Positions 42,032 to 51,762 of a DNA stretch of 64,000 nt are shown here, one piece after another. The notes under the pieces are model-generated. The model was not told the origin of the DNA. It made no database searches and saw only the letters and a list, made by a program, of their open reading frames with translations. Position 1 is the stretch's first letter, and the number at the start of each line of letters is the position of its first letter. Origin of the DNA: Sediminibacterium sp. (lineage in GTDB: Bacteria > Bacteroidota > Bacteroidia > Chitinophagales > Chitinophagaceae); contig JAFWCB010000009.1 of NCBI GenBank assembly GCA_017537025.1, positions 1-64,000 on the forward strand, given 5' to 3'. The position numbers were made by a program, and so were the translations under genes.

Positions 42032-43159
42032 CTAAACATGTATGGCTGCCATTATTTCCGCATAGCATTGCGAAGCAGAACTATCCCAGCTATATTTTGC
42101 TGCCTGTTCGAAGCCCGCCTGGATTCGCGTACTACGCAGCGTTTCACTTTTATACAGGAGTTGCATTTGGGCAGCAATATCTTCTGGGTCGGTAGGATTG
42201 ACATAGCTGGCTGCCTTTCCGCCAACTTCGGGCATACTCGATGTATTCGAGGTAATTACCGGCACCCCGGATTGCATGGCCTCAACGATTGGTAAACCAA
42301 AACCTTCCCAATTACTGGTATATACCATAGCATAAGCTCCGGCTACCAACGCTTGTAAATCTGCGTCGGGAAGATACCCGGTAAGAACTACATCATGTCT
42401 GTATTTATAGGTTTTCAGTTTCTCCAAAAAAGTTTCATACTGCCAGGCTAACCTACCTGCAATTACTAATTTCATGTTACTCTTATGCCATTTCTTAAAA
42501 AGAGAAAATGCCTTGAGTAGGGTGAGCAAGTTTTTACGCGGACTAACACCTCCTGTAAACAAAAAATATTCCTGCTCATCGGTAAACTTTTTTTTCACCG
42601 CTTCTTTTTCTTCCCAACTCAAAGGCACAAATCCTTTTCTTGCTGCGCCGGGAATTATTTGTATCGGTTTTTGTAAGGTAGGGAAATGGGTAAGGATATC
42701 TTCTTGAGAGAACTGAGATACGGTGATGATTCTTGTAGCTTTCTTCAAAAATTTAGGTGTGAATAGCTCATAATACCATTGATTCCACTTCGTGTTATCT
42801 TTTGGAAAATGCTTATAAGCGAGATCATGAATAAACAATATTTGAGGAATATTCGATAGTAAACTACAAAACCCGTAAGGTTGAAGCCATACAGCAGCCC
42901 CTATTCTTTTCACTACTTTCGCTGCGGCTACATTGTACCAATATAAAAAACCGGGAACATGCCTTGCTGCCGGCTTTACAAGCAAAGCGCTAACATTCGG
43001 AGCTATAATAAAATATTTGCTAAATGGTTTATCAAATAGCAATATAAACTCATGTTCGGGATGTGTAGTGATAAGTCGGCTCACTATTTCCCAGGCATAA
43101 TGTCCGTAACCTTCGCGTTTTTCTTCCTGAAAAAAAATAGCATTAACCGCTATGACCAT
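42032..43159 (-). CDS. Glycosyltransferase (GT4-type)
   Basis: 375 aa. GT-B fold: an N-terminal domain with FFQEEKREGYGHYAWEIVS, the linker GGVSPRKNLLTLLKAFSLF near residue 200, and a donor-binding site EGFGLPIVEAMQSGVPV near 289-305 (the EX7E pattern), then SSMPEVGG. Retaining glycosyltransferases of family GT4 use UDP- or GDP-sugars to build polysaccharides or glycolipids; the sugar is unknown. 26 bp from gldC. Confidence 0.88.
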   Translation of the reverse strand: MVIAVNAIFFQEEKREGYGHYAWEIVSRLITTHPEHEFILLFDKPFSKYFIIAPNVSALLVKPAARHVPGFLYWYNVAAAKVVKRIGAAVWLQPYGFCSLLSNIPQILFIHDLAYKHFPKDNTKWNQWYYELFTPKFLKKATRIITVSQFSQEDILTHFPTLQKPIQIIPGAARKGFVPLSWEEKEAVKKKFTDEQEYFLFTGGVSPRKNLLTLLKAFSLFKKWHKSNMKLVIAGRLAWQYETFLEKLKTYKYRHDVVLTGYLPDADLQALVAGAYAMVYTSNWEGFGLPIVEAMQSGVPVITSNTSSMPEVGGKAASYVNPTDPEDIAAQMQLLYKSETLRSTRIQAGFEQAAKYSWDSSASQCYAEIMAAIHV

Positions 43160-43173
43160 AATAATCTAATAAG

Positions 43174-43797
43174 TTAATCGTGCAAATCGGTAACACCTCC
43201 GGATACAGTATACTTCATGGCATCCGCGGCACTGATATCGGTAAGCGGTTTGATGCGTGTGATGGGCACCATATAAGTAATACCGGATATGGCATATGAA
43301 TGGGGAACGTATACCGTAACATGTTCTGCCAAACCAAACTCTGCGCTGCTTTTTTGTGTGATGAAGCCAATACGCCATACATCATTAGCATCCACATTTA
43401 CTAAAACAGGTTTATCAAACTTTTTCTTATTCCCGGCAAACGCTTCTAAAAAATCTTTTACGGAGGAATAGATAAATTTAATGCCTGGCGTTTTTTCTAA
43501 AACGGTATCAAGTAAAGCAACCAGCCTACCCACGGCAAACATGGAGGATAGCCAGCCTACTAATAATACCAATATCACTACTACGATAAAACCTAAGCCC
43601 GGTATTTTCACCAGGTTCCCTTGTGCATCCTTAGGAACAAAAGAAGGGGCAAAAACATGAATGATATTGGGTAAAATATCATCTACTAAGTTAAATAAGC
43701 TCAATACTACCCAAATGGTAATACCTATAGGTGCTAACACAATAAGCCCCTGGAAAAAGTATTGTAATAATTTAGATAGTATAGATCGTAAGCGCAT
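43174..43797 (-). CDS. DUF502 membrane protein
   Basis: 207 aa from the ATG at 43797 (MRLRSILSKLLQYF); a TTG seven codons earlier is a less likely start. Two membrane segments (FFQGLIVLAPIGITIWVVL near residue 15 and GLGFIVVVILVLLVGWLSSM near 68) precede a soluble domain with LVNVDANDVWRIGFIT and VYVPHSYAISGITYMVP, the DUF502 pattern. Function unknown; some members affect cell-envelope stress. 14 bp upstream of the glycosyltransferase gene. Confidence 0.8.
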   Translation of the reverse strand: MRLRSILSKLLQYFFQGLIVLAPIGITIWVVLSLFNLVDDILPNIIHVFAPSFVPKDAQGNLVKIPGLGFIVVVILVLLVGWLSSMFAVGRLVALLDTVLEKTPGIKFIYSSVKDFLEAFAGNKKKFDKPVLVNVDANDVWRIGFITQKSSAEFGLAEHVTVYVPHSYAISGITYMVPITRIKPLTDISAADAMKYTVSGGVTDLHD

Positions 43798-43926
43798 AAA
43801 GCCCCATTGAAGATGCAAGATAAACAGAATTGTATTACCCGCAGAAAGTGAAAACTAACGATGGTAAGTATTGCCGCTCGTCAAGCTGAAATGCCATTAA
43901 TAATAATTTAATACAAAAAAACTCAC

Positions 43927-43956
43927 TGGAAACTTTTGCAACGATAAAAGTTTCCA
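43927..43956 (+). promoter_or_regulatory. TetR-type operator, perfect 11-bp arms
   Basis: TGGAAACTTTT and AAAAGTTTCCA around 8 nt (GCAACGAT). It covers the spacer between the -33 (TTTG at 43935-43938) and -7 elements, where binding of the downstream-encoded TetR protein would shut off the operon. Confidence 0.75.
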
Positions 43957-43964
43957 TAGTTTTG
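43935..43964 (+). promoter_or_regulatory. Promoter TTTG-18-TAGTTTTG of the efflux operon
   Basis: -33 TTTG at 43935-43938, 18-nt spacer, -7 TAGTTTTG at 43957-43964. The expected start is only a few bases before the ATG at 43974, so the transcript would be close to leaderless. Confidence 0.7.
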
Positions 43965-43973
43965 CGCCCGAAT

Positions 43974-44597
43974 ATGGAACCGCAAGATCGAATTATTGAG
44001 AAAGCCCATGAGCTTTTTTTCCGCTATGGCGTAAAAGCGGTAACTATGGATGATATTGCCTCCCATTTAGGTGTAAGCAAGAAAACCATTTACCAGTATT
44101 ATGCAGATAAAGATGCCTTGGTAAATGCCATTGTAATGGTGGAAACGGAGCAGGATGAGGCGGAATGTGCCCGGCATAGAAAAGAAAGTGAGAATGCCAT
44201 TCATGAGGTTTTTTTAGCATTAGACATGATGCAAGAAATGATGTCTACCATGAACCCGGGAATTATTTTCGAATTGAAAAAATATCATCCCGCTGCCTTC
44301 AAGCTTTTCAACGACCATAAAAATAAATTTCTCTATAAAGTAGTAAAAGAGAATATTGAAAAAGGAAAAAAAGAGGAACTCTACCGGCCCGATGTAGACC
44401 CTGATATATTAGCTAAGTTCAGGATCGAAAGCTTTTTTGTGCCATTTAATCCCGAATTATTCCCTACTGCCAAATATAGCTTACTGGATGTACAAGCCAT
44501 ATTATCGGAACACTTCTTATATGGCATTGCCACAGCAAAAGGACAAAAATTAATTGCAAAGTATAAAAAACAAAGAGAAAAAAACTTTAAACCATGA
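43974..44597 (+). CDS. TetR-family repressor
   Basis: 207 aa from the ATG at 43974 (MEPQDRIIEKAHELFF). N-terminal helix-turn-helix VTMDDIASHLGVSKKTIYQYY near residues 28-48, then a helical ligand-binding domain. Governs the three efflux genes downstream, with which it is in one operon: its stop overlaps the TolC start by 4 nt (ATGA). It most likely binds the inverted repeat at 43927-43956 and represses its own operon. Confidence 0.9.
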   Translation: MEPQDRIIEKAHELFFRYGVKAVTMDDIASHLGVSKKTIYQYYADKDALVNAIVMVETEQDEAECARHRKESENAIHEVFLALDMMQEMMSTMNPGIIFELKKYHPAAFKLFNDHKNKFLYKVVKENIEKGKKEELYRPDVDPDILAKFRIESFFVPFNPELFPTAKYSLLDVQAILSEHFLYGIATAKGQKLIAKYKKQREKNFKP

Positions 44598-45997
44598 GCA
44601 TGAAAAAACAATCGAAACTATTGCTCTGTTTGCTATTTTTTACTAGCACTTTAGTAGCGCAAAAAACTGCCTCTAAATACGAATTCAGTATTGTACAAGC
44701 AGTAGATTACGCCAGAAAAAATAATGTGCAGGTAAAGAATGCATTACTGAATATTCAGTCGCAAATGCAAACAAACAGAGAAATCACAGCAGCTGCTTTA
44801 CCTACGCTTACCGGTAGTATTGGTACCCAACACTTACCCAATATTGCCGTTACGGTAATACCCGACTTCATTTCTCCTGCCACCTATGGCGTATTGGTAA
44901 AGGAGGGAGTAAAAGATGGAAATGGCAATCCCATTCAAATGCCAAATAATTTTGGATTTGTAAATGCACAGTTTGGTACTAAATACAATGCCAGTGCAGG
45001 TGTTAGCTTACAGCAGTTATTATTCGACGGACAAGTATTTGTTGGTTTGCAGGCCCGCAAGGCTTCCATCGATTTCCAAACAAAAGGTGCCGAAGTAACC
45101 GAAGAAACAATCAAAACAAATATTTATAAAATATACTATCAATTGGTTGTTAGCAGAACTACTTTAACCATTTTAGATGCAAATATTGATCGTCTCAGCA
45201 AATTAGAACAAGACGCAAAAGTTTTATATAAGAATGGCTTTGCTGAAAAAATCGATATCGATAAAGTATCTGTTCAGTTAACGAATTTGAAAACGGAAAA
45301 ACTAAAAGCTTTAAACGCTATTAACATAGGATACTTCGGACTCAAAACCCTTATGGGTATGCCAGTTTCAGATACTTTAGTTCTTACCGACACACTAAGC
45401 TATGAACAAATAAAAACCGATATTACCCAAGATGAGTATACCTATAACGATCGTAAAGATTATCAGTACTTAGGGTTAGCAAGAAAGCTAAATGAGTATA
45501 ATGTTCGGAGATATAAACTAAGCTATATACCTACGGTTGCATTAGGTGCTTCTTATAGTAAGCAAGCTTTAAGAAATGAATTTAGTTTCTTTAACAAGGG
45601 AGATTGGTTTACAGCCTCCAATATCGGTTTAAATATTTCAGTTCCGATTTTTGATGGCTTTGCAAGAGATGCCCGTATTAAAAGAGCCAGAATTGATTTA
45701 CAAAATACCAATAATCAAATTGAAGCCCTAAAACTGAATATAGATAATGCAGTAGAGCAAGCTCGTTTAAAATTCAAAGACGCTATTGCTACAATGGATT
45801 TCCAGAAGCAGAATATGGAACTCGCTGAAAAAGTATATGCACAAACCAAGAAAAAATACGAAGTGGGTACCGGATCTAATACAGAAATCAATGCTGCAGA
45901 TGTAGATCTTAAAACAGCCCAAAGCAATTATATCAGTGCATTATACGATGCCGTAATTGCTAAAATCGATTATTTGTCAGCAGTAGGAAAATTATAA
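44594..45997 (+). CDS. TolC-family outer-membrane efflux protein
   Basis: 467 aa. Signal peptide ending LVAQ (residue 22), then two long alpha-helical hairpin repeats with TYNDRKDYQYLGLARKLNEY and the C-terminal DLKTAQSNYISALYDAVIAK, typical of TolC-type outer-membrane channels. Outer-membrane exit duct of the RND pump encoded next. Begins four bases before the TetR stop codon. Confidence 0.9.
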   Translation: MSMKKQSKLLLCLLFFTSTLVAQKTASKYEFSIVQAVDYARKNNVQVKNALLNIQSQMQTNREITAAALPTLTGSIGTQHLPNIAVTVIPDFISPATYGVLVKEGVKDGNGNPIQMPNNFGFVNAQFGTKYNASAGVSLQQLLFDGQVFVGLQARKASIDFQTKGAEVTEETIKTNIYKIYYQLVVSRTTLTILDANIDRLSKLEQDAKVLYKNGFAEKIDIDKVSVQLTNLKTEKLKALNAINIGYFGLKTLMGMPVSDTLVLTDTLSYEQIKTDITQDEYTYNDRKDYQYLGLARKLNEYNVRRYKLSYIPTVALGASYSKQALRNEFSFFNKGDWFTASNIGLNISVPIFDGFARDARIKRARIDLQNTNNQIEALKLNIDNAVEQARLKFKDAIATMDFQKQNMELAEKVYAQTKKKYEVGTGSNTEINAADVDLKTAQSNYISALYDAVIAKIDYLSAVGKL

Positions 45998-46019
45998 ACA
46001 AAACCATAAAACGACTATT

Positions 46020-47225
46020 ATGTTTACTATAAAATCATTAATTACCATTAGCGCAGCAGCCATATTACTGGCATCCTGCGGAGGAAATGAAAAAGCCGGG
46101 AACAGTTTAGCCGACAAAAAAGCGGCACTCGAAAAATTAAAAACGGAACAATCGGCCATTGCAGATAAAATTAAAAAGCTTCAAACAGAAATCAATAAGC
46201 TGGATACCAGTGCTACAGTTAGTACAGCAAAGCTTGTAGGCTTAACTCCGGTTAGCAATAGTGATTTCTTACATTATATAGATCTGCAAGGGAATGTAAA
46301 TGCGGATAATGTATCTTATGTAGCCCCACGGATGGGTGGCGGACAAGTAAAAGCCATCTACGTAAAAAAAGGAGATGTTGTAAAACAAGGTCAGCTGCTT
46401 ATTAAATTAGATGATGCTATTACTCGCCAATCGGTGATTGCCGCTCAAAAAGGATTGGAAACACTTAAAACACAATTGAATTTCGCTAAAGATCTCTATC
46501 AACGCCAAACCAATTTATGGAAAGAAGGTATTGGTACAGAAGTACAATTGATTTCAGCGAAAAACAATGTACAATCATTAGAACGCCAATTAGCTGCCAG
46601 TGAAGAGCAAGTTAAAGTTGCTGAAGAGCAATTAAAGGCTTCGAATGTTTTGGCAGACGTAAATGGATATGTTGATGAATTAAACGTTAGAGTAGGTGAA
46701 ATTTTTGCCGGATTAGCAGGTGCCAGCCCACAAATCAAATTGGTAAGTAATGCAGGCTTAAAAGTAACTGCATTGGTTCCTGAAAATTATAGTGGAAGAA
46801 TTAGGCAAGGATCCAAAGCAATAGTTCATTTTCCAGATATCAATAAAACTATCACCAGTAATGTAGCTATTGCGAGCCGATCTATTGATGCCAATACCAG
46901 AAGCTTTAATGTAGAAATTCATTTACCATATGACCCAGCTATTCGTCCAAACCAAGTAACACAAATTAAGTTTCAAGATTATGAAGCCAAAGACGCTATT
47001 GCGATAGCAGTTAATACCGTACAAACAGATGAAACCGGTAAATATGTTTATGTGGCTTCACAAGAAGGCAGTAAACTGGTAGCCCGCAAAAAAGTGATCG
47101 TGGTTGGAGAAACTTACGGTCAATTTGTGGAAGTAAAGTCAGGATTAAAAACCGGCGATCAGCTTATAACAAATGGCTATCAAAACGTATATGAAGGTCA
47201 GCTACTTGCTGCGTTAGCAAAATAA
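46020..47225 (+). CDS. RND efflux periplasmic adaptor (membrane fusion protein)
   Basis: 401 aa. Lipoprotein signal MFTIKSLITISAAAILLASC, then a charged coiled coil (about residues 30-60), the lipoyl/barrel core GGQVKAIYVKKGDVVKQGQL, a helical hairpin and the beta-barrel and membrane-proximal domains. Joins the inner-membrane pump to TolC. 22 bp after the TolC gene. Confidence 0.9.
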   Translation: MFTIKSLITISAAAILLASCGGNEKAGNSLADKKAALEKLKTEQSAIADKIKKLQTEINKLDTSATVSTAKLVGLTPVSNSDFLHYIDLQGNVNADNVSYVAPRMGGGQVKAIYVKKGDVVKQGQLLIKLDDAITRQSVIAAQKGLETLKTQLNFAKDLYQRQTNLWKEGIGTEVQLISAKNNVQSLERQLAASEEQVKVAEEQLKASNVLADVNGYVDELNVRVGEIFAGLAGASPQIKLVSNAGLKVTALVPENYSGRIRQGSKAIVHFPDINKTITSNVAIASRSIDANTRSFNVEIHLPYDPAIRPNQVTQIKFQDYEAKDAIAIAVNTVQTDETGKYVYVASQEGSKLVARKKVIVVGETYGQFVEVKSGLKTGDQLITNGYQNVYEGQLLAALAK

Positions 47226-47266
47226 ATTAACTACTTCAAACCTTCGTTTGAATCAAACTATCTGAT

Positions 47267-50200
47267 ATGAATATCATAGAAGGCATCGCTAAAAAATTCA
47301 AAGAGTTTAAACCTACCAGTTGGGCGGTTGATAATAGAACAGCGATCTATATAATTACCATTCTTATATCCTTGTATGGATTGAATAAATTCAATACCAT
47401 GCCCAAGGAACAGTTCCCCGATATCGTGGTACCCACAATATCGGTAACTACTGTTTATTTTGGTAACTCCCCAAAGGACATTGAGAACCTAGTAACCCGC
47501 CCCATTGAAAAACAATTAAAATCTATCAGTGGTGCCAAAGTAAATAAAATTCAATCTACCTCTCAGCAAGATTTTAGCTTGATTGTGGTTGAATTCGATA
47601 CTGACATTAAAACTGAAATAGCTAAACAGAAAGTGAAAGATGCGGTAGATAAAGCACAAACCGATTTACCGAATGATCTTACTTCACAACCCAATGTACA
47701 AGAGTTTGCTTTCAGCGAAATGCCTATCATGTTCGTGAACATTAGTGGTAACTATGATGGTGTTCGTTTGAAAAAGTATGCCGATAAAATGCAGGATCGC
47801 TTCGAAGAAATGAAAGAAGTGAGCCGTGCAGAGATTGTGGGTGCTCCGGAAAGAGAAATCCAAATTAATGTAGACCCCGTAAAAATGCAGGCTGCTAAAA
47901 TTACTTTTACAGATATCGCCAATGCTGTAGGTTATGAAAACAGAGATATTAGTGGAGGCTTGGTAGATGTAGGTGATATGAAGCGCAATATTAAAGTAAA
48001 AGGACAATTCGGTTCTGCTTTAGATATGCAAAATATCATCATCAAAAATATATCGGGTGCGCCCATCTATTTAAGAGATATAGCTACGCTTGTTGATACG
48101 GTAAAAGAAACGGAGAGTTACGCACGATTAGGCGCTCAAAACGTTATAACGCTTAATATTGTTAAAAGATCCGGTGAAAATCTTATCAATACCGCCGATG
48201 GTATTAAAAAGATCGTTGCCGATATGCAAGCCTCACAGGATCTTCCCAAAGATTTAAAAGTATTAATAACTGGCGATCAAAGTAAACAAACAAAAACATC
48301 TTTTAATGAATTAGTAAATACTATTATCATCGGCTTCGTTTTAGTACTACTGATTTTGATGTTCTTCATGGGTGTAACCAATGCTTTCTTCGTTGCATTA
48401 AGTGTTCCCCTTTCGGTATTCGTAGCCTTCTTGTTCTTACCTGTTGCCGACTTTATTATAGGCACCGATGTAACACTCAATTTTATTGTTCTTTTCGCCC
48501 TCTTATTTGGCTTGGGTATTATTGTAGATGATGCCATCGTGGTAATTGAAAATACCCACCGCATATATAATAATGGTAAAGTAAAAATTGAACGATCGGC
48601 CAAAGAAGCTGCAGGAGAAGTATTTATTCCGGTATTGGCAGGAACAGCAACTACGTTGGCACCGTTCTTCCCATTATTATTATGGAAAGGGCTGATTGGT
48701 AAGTTTATGATTTACTTACCAACCATGTTGATCTTAACCTTAGCTGCATCTTTGATCGTTGCATTTATCATCAACCCTGTATTTGCGGTTAGTTTTATGA
48801 AACCCGAAGGCAGAGAGTTTGAAGAACCTAAAGCAACCATATTTAAAAAATGGTGGTTCTGGACCATGGGTGTTTTTGGTATATTATTCAACCTAATCGG
48901 CTGGCATGGCTTTGGTAATTTCCTCATTTTTATGGCGCTACTGATTGTATTAGAGCGTTATGTATTGAGAAATATCATTCACTACTTCCAAGAGCGCGTA
49001 CTACCGGGTTTAATGAGCCGGTACGAAAAATTATTACGCTGGATACTGGTAGGAAGAAGACCAAGCTGGTTCTTAGTAGGTTTATTTTTATTATTTCCTA
49101 TTTCATTTATCTTATTAGTTCTGAGGAATAATCCCAAACCTTTCTTCCCCAGTGGAGATCCTAATTTTGTATACGTATATCTAAAAATGCCGATCGGCAC
49201 CAATACAAAAACTACTGATTCTGTAGTACGTATTTTAGAAAATAGAGTATATAAAATTTTAGAAAAAGAAAAACCGGGAACAGAAGGTTCCATGGTTGAA
49301 AGTGTTATTGCCAATGTAGCTGTAAGTGCTAATAATCCACGCGACAATAATAGAAGCATTCAATCTAATTTAGGTAGAATTCAAATTTCATTTGTAGAGT
49401 TTGAAAAAAGGCATGGTAAAAGTTCGGCCATTTATTTAGATCAAATTCGGAATGCTATGAAAGGCATACCCGGTGCTTCGATAGAAGTAGGTAAAGAAGA
49501 TGGTGGCCCCCCCACAGATCCTCCCGTTAATATCGAAATCGTAGGAGATAATTTTGAGCAAATAGCTAAAGTAGCGTATGATTTACAAAACCATTTGGAT
49601 ACTAACCGTGTTGCCGGTATTCAGAATTTGCAAATGGATGTTGATTTGAATAACCCAGAAATTACTGTGAACATCAATAGAGAAAGGGCATTGCAAGAGG
49701 GCGTGAGTACCGGACAAATCGGCATGGCGCTAAGAACAGCTATTTTCGGACAAGAAGTGAGTAAACTGAAAGACGGTGAAGACGATTATAAGATTCAATT
49801 ACGCTATCAAGGTATAGCCAGAAATAATGTAGTGGATCTAATGAATATGCGTATTACTTTCCGCGATTTTAATAGCGGACAAATAAAGCAAATACCATTA
49901 AGTAGTGTAGCTACTATCGACTATACCAATACTGCCGGTGGTGTGAAGAGAAAGAATCTTCATCGTACCATTCAATTACAATCGGCTGTTACGGATCCTT
50001 CACTTACACCGGTTATTAATGCAGAATTAACTAAATTGATAGATGAGTTCAAACGAAAATCTCCCTTACCACCGGATGTAGTAATTAAGCAAACAGGTGA
50101 AAGTGAGCAACAGGCCGAAACCCTGAGCTTCCTGGGTGTATCGATGTTAACAGCTTTATTGCTTATCTTCTTAATATTGGTACTACAGTTTAATAGTCTA

Positions 50201-50818
50201 AGTAAACCATTTATCGTATTAACAGAAATATTCTTCTCCATCATTGGTGTGTTTATGGGCTATGCCGTAACCGGTATGAGTATGGCAACCATCATGGTTG
50301 GAGTGGGTGTTGTTGGTTTGGCAGGTATTGTAATTAAGAATGGTATTTTGTTGATTGAGTTTACCGATGAGTTGAGAGGGCGTGGTTATAGAACAAGAGA
50401 GGCTGCTATTCAAGCAGGTAAGATCCGGATCATTCCGGTGATGCTTACTGCATTAGCTACTATCTTAGGTTTGTTACCATTAGCCATTGGCTTCAACATC
50501 GATTTCGTATCTATGTTCCAACACTTGAACCCGCATATTTTCTTAGGCGGTGATAGTGTAGTATTCTGGGGACCATTAAGCTGGACGATCATTTTTGGAT
50601 TGATATTCTCCTTCTTCCTTACCTTAATAATGGTACCGAGTATGTACTTGATTTCTGAAAGGTTAAGGCGACCAATGGAGAAATTCTATGGCACAAAATA
50701 TATCGCTTTATTTGGCTTTACCGGTCCGCTTTTCTTCTTGTTCGTAGGAATCATGTACTTAGGTAGGGCTATACAAGGTAAAAAAGTATGGTTAGGCAAC
50801 CATGCAACGAACAAATAA
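47267..50818 (+). CDS. RND efflux permease (AcrB/HAE1-like)
   Basis: 1183 aa, somewhat longer than the usual 1030-1050. Twelve membrane segments are readable; LFGLGIIVDDAIVVIENTHR near residue 410 and the GVGVVGLAGIVIKNGILLIEF stretch near 1000 contain the proton-relay regions. Uses the proton gradient to expel drugs or other small molecules through adaptor and TolC. The substrate is not evident. Ends before a strong intrinsic terminator. Confidence 0.92.
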   Translation: MNIIEGIAKKFKEFKPTSWAVDNRTAIYIITILISLYGLNKFNTMPKEQFPDIVVPTISVTTVYFGNSPKDIENLVTRPIEKQLKSISGAKVNKIQSTSQQDFSLIVVEFDTDIKTEIAKQKVKDAVDKAQTDLPNDLTSQPNVQEFAFSEMPIMFVNISGNYDGVRLKKYADKMQDRFEEMKEVSRAEIVGAPEREIQINVDPVKMQAAKITFTDIANAVGYENRDISGGLVDVGDMKRNIKVKGQFGSALDMQNIIIKNISGAPIYLRDIATLVDTVKETESYARLGAQNVITLNIVKRSGENLINTADGIKKIVADMQASQDLPKDLKVLITGDQSKQTKTSFNELVNTIIIGFVLVLLILMFFMGVTNAFFVALSVPLSVFVAFLFLPVADFIIGTDVTLNFIVLFALLFGLGIIVDDAIVVIENTHRIYNNGKVKIERSAKEAAGEVFIPVLAGTATTLAPFFPLLLWKGLIGKFMIYLPTMLILTLAASLIVAFIINPVFAVSFMKPEGREFEEPKATIFKKWWFWTMGVFGILFNLIGWHGFGNFLIFMALLIVLERYVLRNIIHYFQERVLPGLMSRYEKLLRWILVGRRPSWFLVGLFLLFPISFILLVLRNNPKPFFPSGDPNFVYVYLKMPIGTNTKTTDSVVRILENRVYKILEKEKPGTEGSMVESVIANVAVSANNPRDNNRSIQSNLGRIQISFVEFEKRHGKSSAIYLDQIRNAMKGIPGASIEVGKEDGGPPTDPPVNIEIVGDNFEQIAKVAYDLQNHLDTNRVAGIQNLQMDVDLNNPEITVNINRERALQEGVSTGQIGMALRTAIFGQEVSKLKDGEDDYKIQLRYQGIARNNVVDLMNMRITFRDFNSGQIKQIPLSSVATIDYTNTAGGVKRKNLHRTIQLQSAVTDPSLTPVINAELTKLIDEFKRKSPLPPDVVIKQTGESEQQAETLSFLGVSMLTALLLIFLILVLQFNSLSKPFIVLTEIFFSIIGVFMGYAVTGMSMATIMVGVGVVGLAGIVIKNGILLIEFTDELRGRGYRTREAAIQAGKIRIIPVMLTALATILGLLPLAIGFNIDFVSMFQHLNPHIFLGGDSVVFWGPLSWTIIFGLIFSFFLTLIMVPSMYLISERLRRPMEKFYGTKYIALFGFTGPLFFLFVGIMYLGRAIQGKKVWLGNHATNK

Positions 50819-50849
50819 TAAGTATAGTTGGTTTTAGGTTTGAATATTG

Positions 50850-50879
50850 CCGCCCCTTTTGTGGGGCGGTTTTTTTTTG
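50850..50879 (+). terminator. Intrinsic terminator of the efflux operon
   Basis: CCGCCCC / GGGGCGG stem with loop TTTTGT and a long T run (TTTTTTTTT). Confidence 0.9.
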
Positions 50880-50965
50880 ACCATACTTCAACTCCTATAG
50901 CCATTCATCCTCTTACTGGAAAATACATTTATCTTGTATTTAATTTTATATTTCAAATAGAAAAT

Positions 50966-51760
50966 ATGCGTAACCACGAAATAGACTATCGCATTTTTGG
51001 AGAAGAAATGCAATATGTAGAAGTTGAATTAGATTATAATGAAACAGCCGTAGCTGAGCCCGGTGCCTTTATGATGATGGAAGATGGCATTACTATGGAA
51101 ACTATGTTTGGAGATGGTAGTCAGCAACAAAATAATAGTTTATTAGGTAAGCTTTTTAATGCAGGTAAAAGAGTATTGGTAGGAGAAAGTTTATTTATGA
51201 CTGCTTTTACCAATGTAAATAACGCGAAAAGAAGAGTGAGTTTTGCCTCCCCTTATCCCGGTAAAATTATTCCACTCAATCTTCAAGAGTTTAATAATAC
51301 TGTTATTTGTCAAAAAGATGCTTTCTTATGTGCTGCTAAGGGCGTAAGTATTGGTATTGAGTTTCAAAGAAAGCTTGGTACCGGTTTATTCGGTGGAGAA
51401 GGTTTTATCATGGAGCGTTTAGAGGGAGATGGTATGGCTTTTTTACATGCTTGCGGTCATGTACTGAAAAGAGAACTCCATCCGGGCGAAATATTGAAAA
51501 TAGATACCGGATGTATTGTTGGATTTACAGCCACCGTTAACTACGATATTCAATTTGTAGGTGGCATTAAGAATAGTTTATTTGGCGGAGAAGGTTTATT
51601 TTTTGCCACACTCAATGGACCTGGAACTGTTTGGATTCAAACATTACCCATAAGCAGATTAGCAGGTAGAATTTTACAGTATGCCACTACTACACGTAGG
51701 GAAGAGGGTAGCATTTTAGGAGGCTTAGGTAATTTATTAGATGGGGATGGAAGATGGTAG
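50966..51760 (+). CDS. AIM24/TIGR00266-family protein
   Basis: 264 aa from the ATG at 50966 (MRNHEIDYRIFGEEMQ); the frame open before that crosses the terminator. Landmarks: EPGAFMMMEDGITMETMFGDG near residues 32-52, GTGLFGGEGFIMERLEGDG near 149-167 and the terminal NSLFGGEGLFFATLNGPGTVW. Homologous to the mitochondrial AIM24 fold, a beta-prism-like protein of unknown bacterial function. Convergent with the YpdA-like gene, with stop codons 2 bp apart. Confidence 0.85.
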   Translation: MRNHEIDYRIFGEEMQYVEVELDYNETAVAEPGAFMMMEDGITMETMFGDGSQQQNNSLLGKLFNAGKRVLVGESLFMTAFTNVNNAKRRVSFASPYPGKIIPLNLQEFNNTVICQKDAFLCAAKGVSIGIEFQRKLGTGLFGGEGFIMERLEGDGMAFLHACGHVLKRELHPGEILKIDTGCIVGFTATVNYDIQFVGGIKNSLFGGEGLFFATLNGPGTVWIQTLPISRLAGRILQYATTTRREEGSILGGLGNLLDGDGRW

Positions 51761-51762
51761 GC

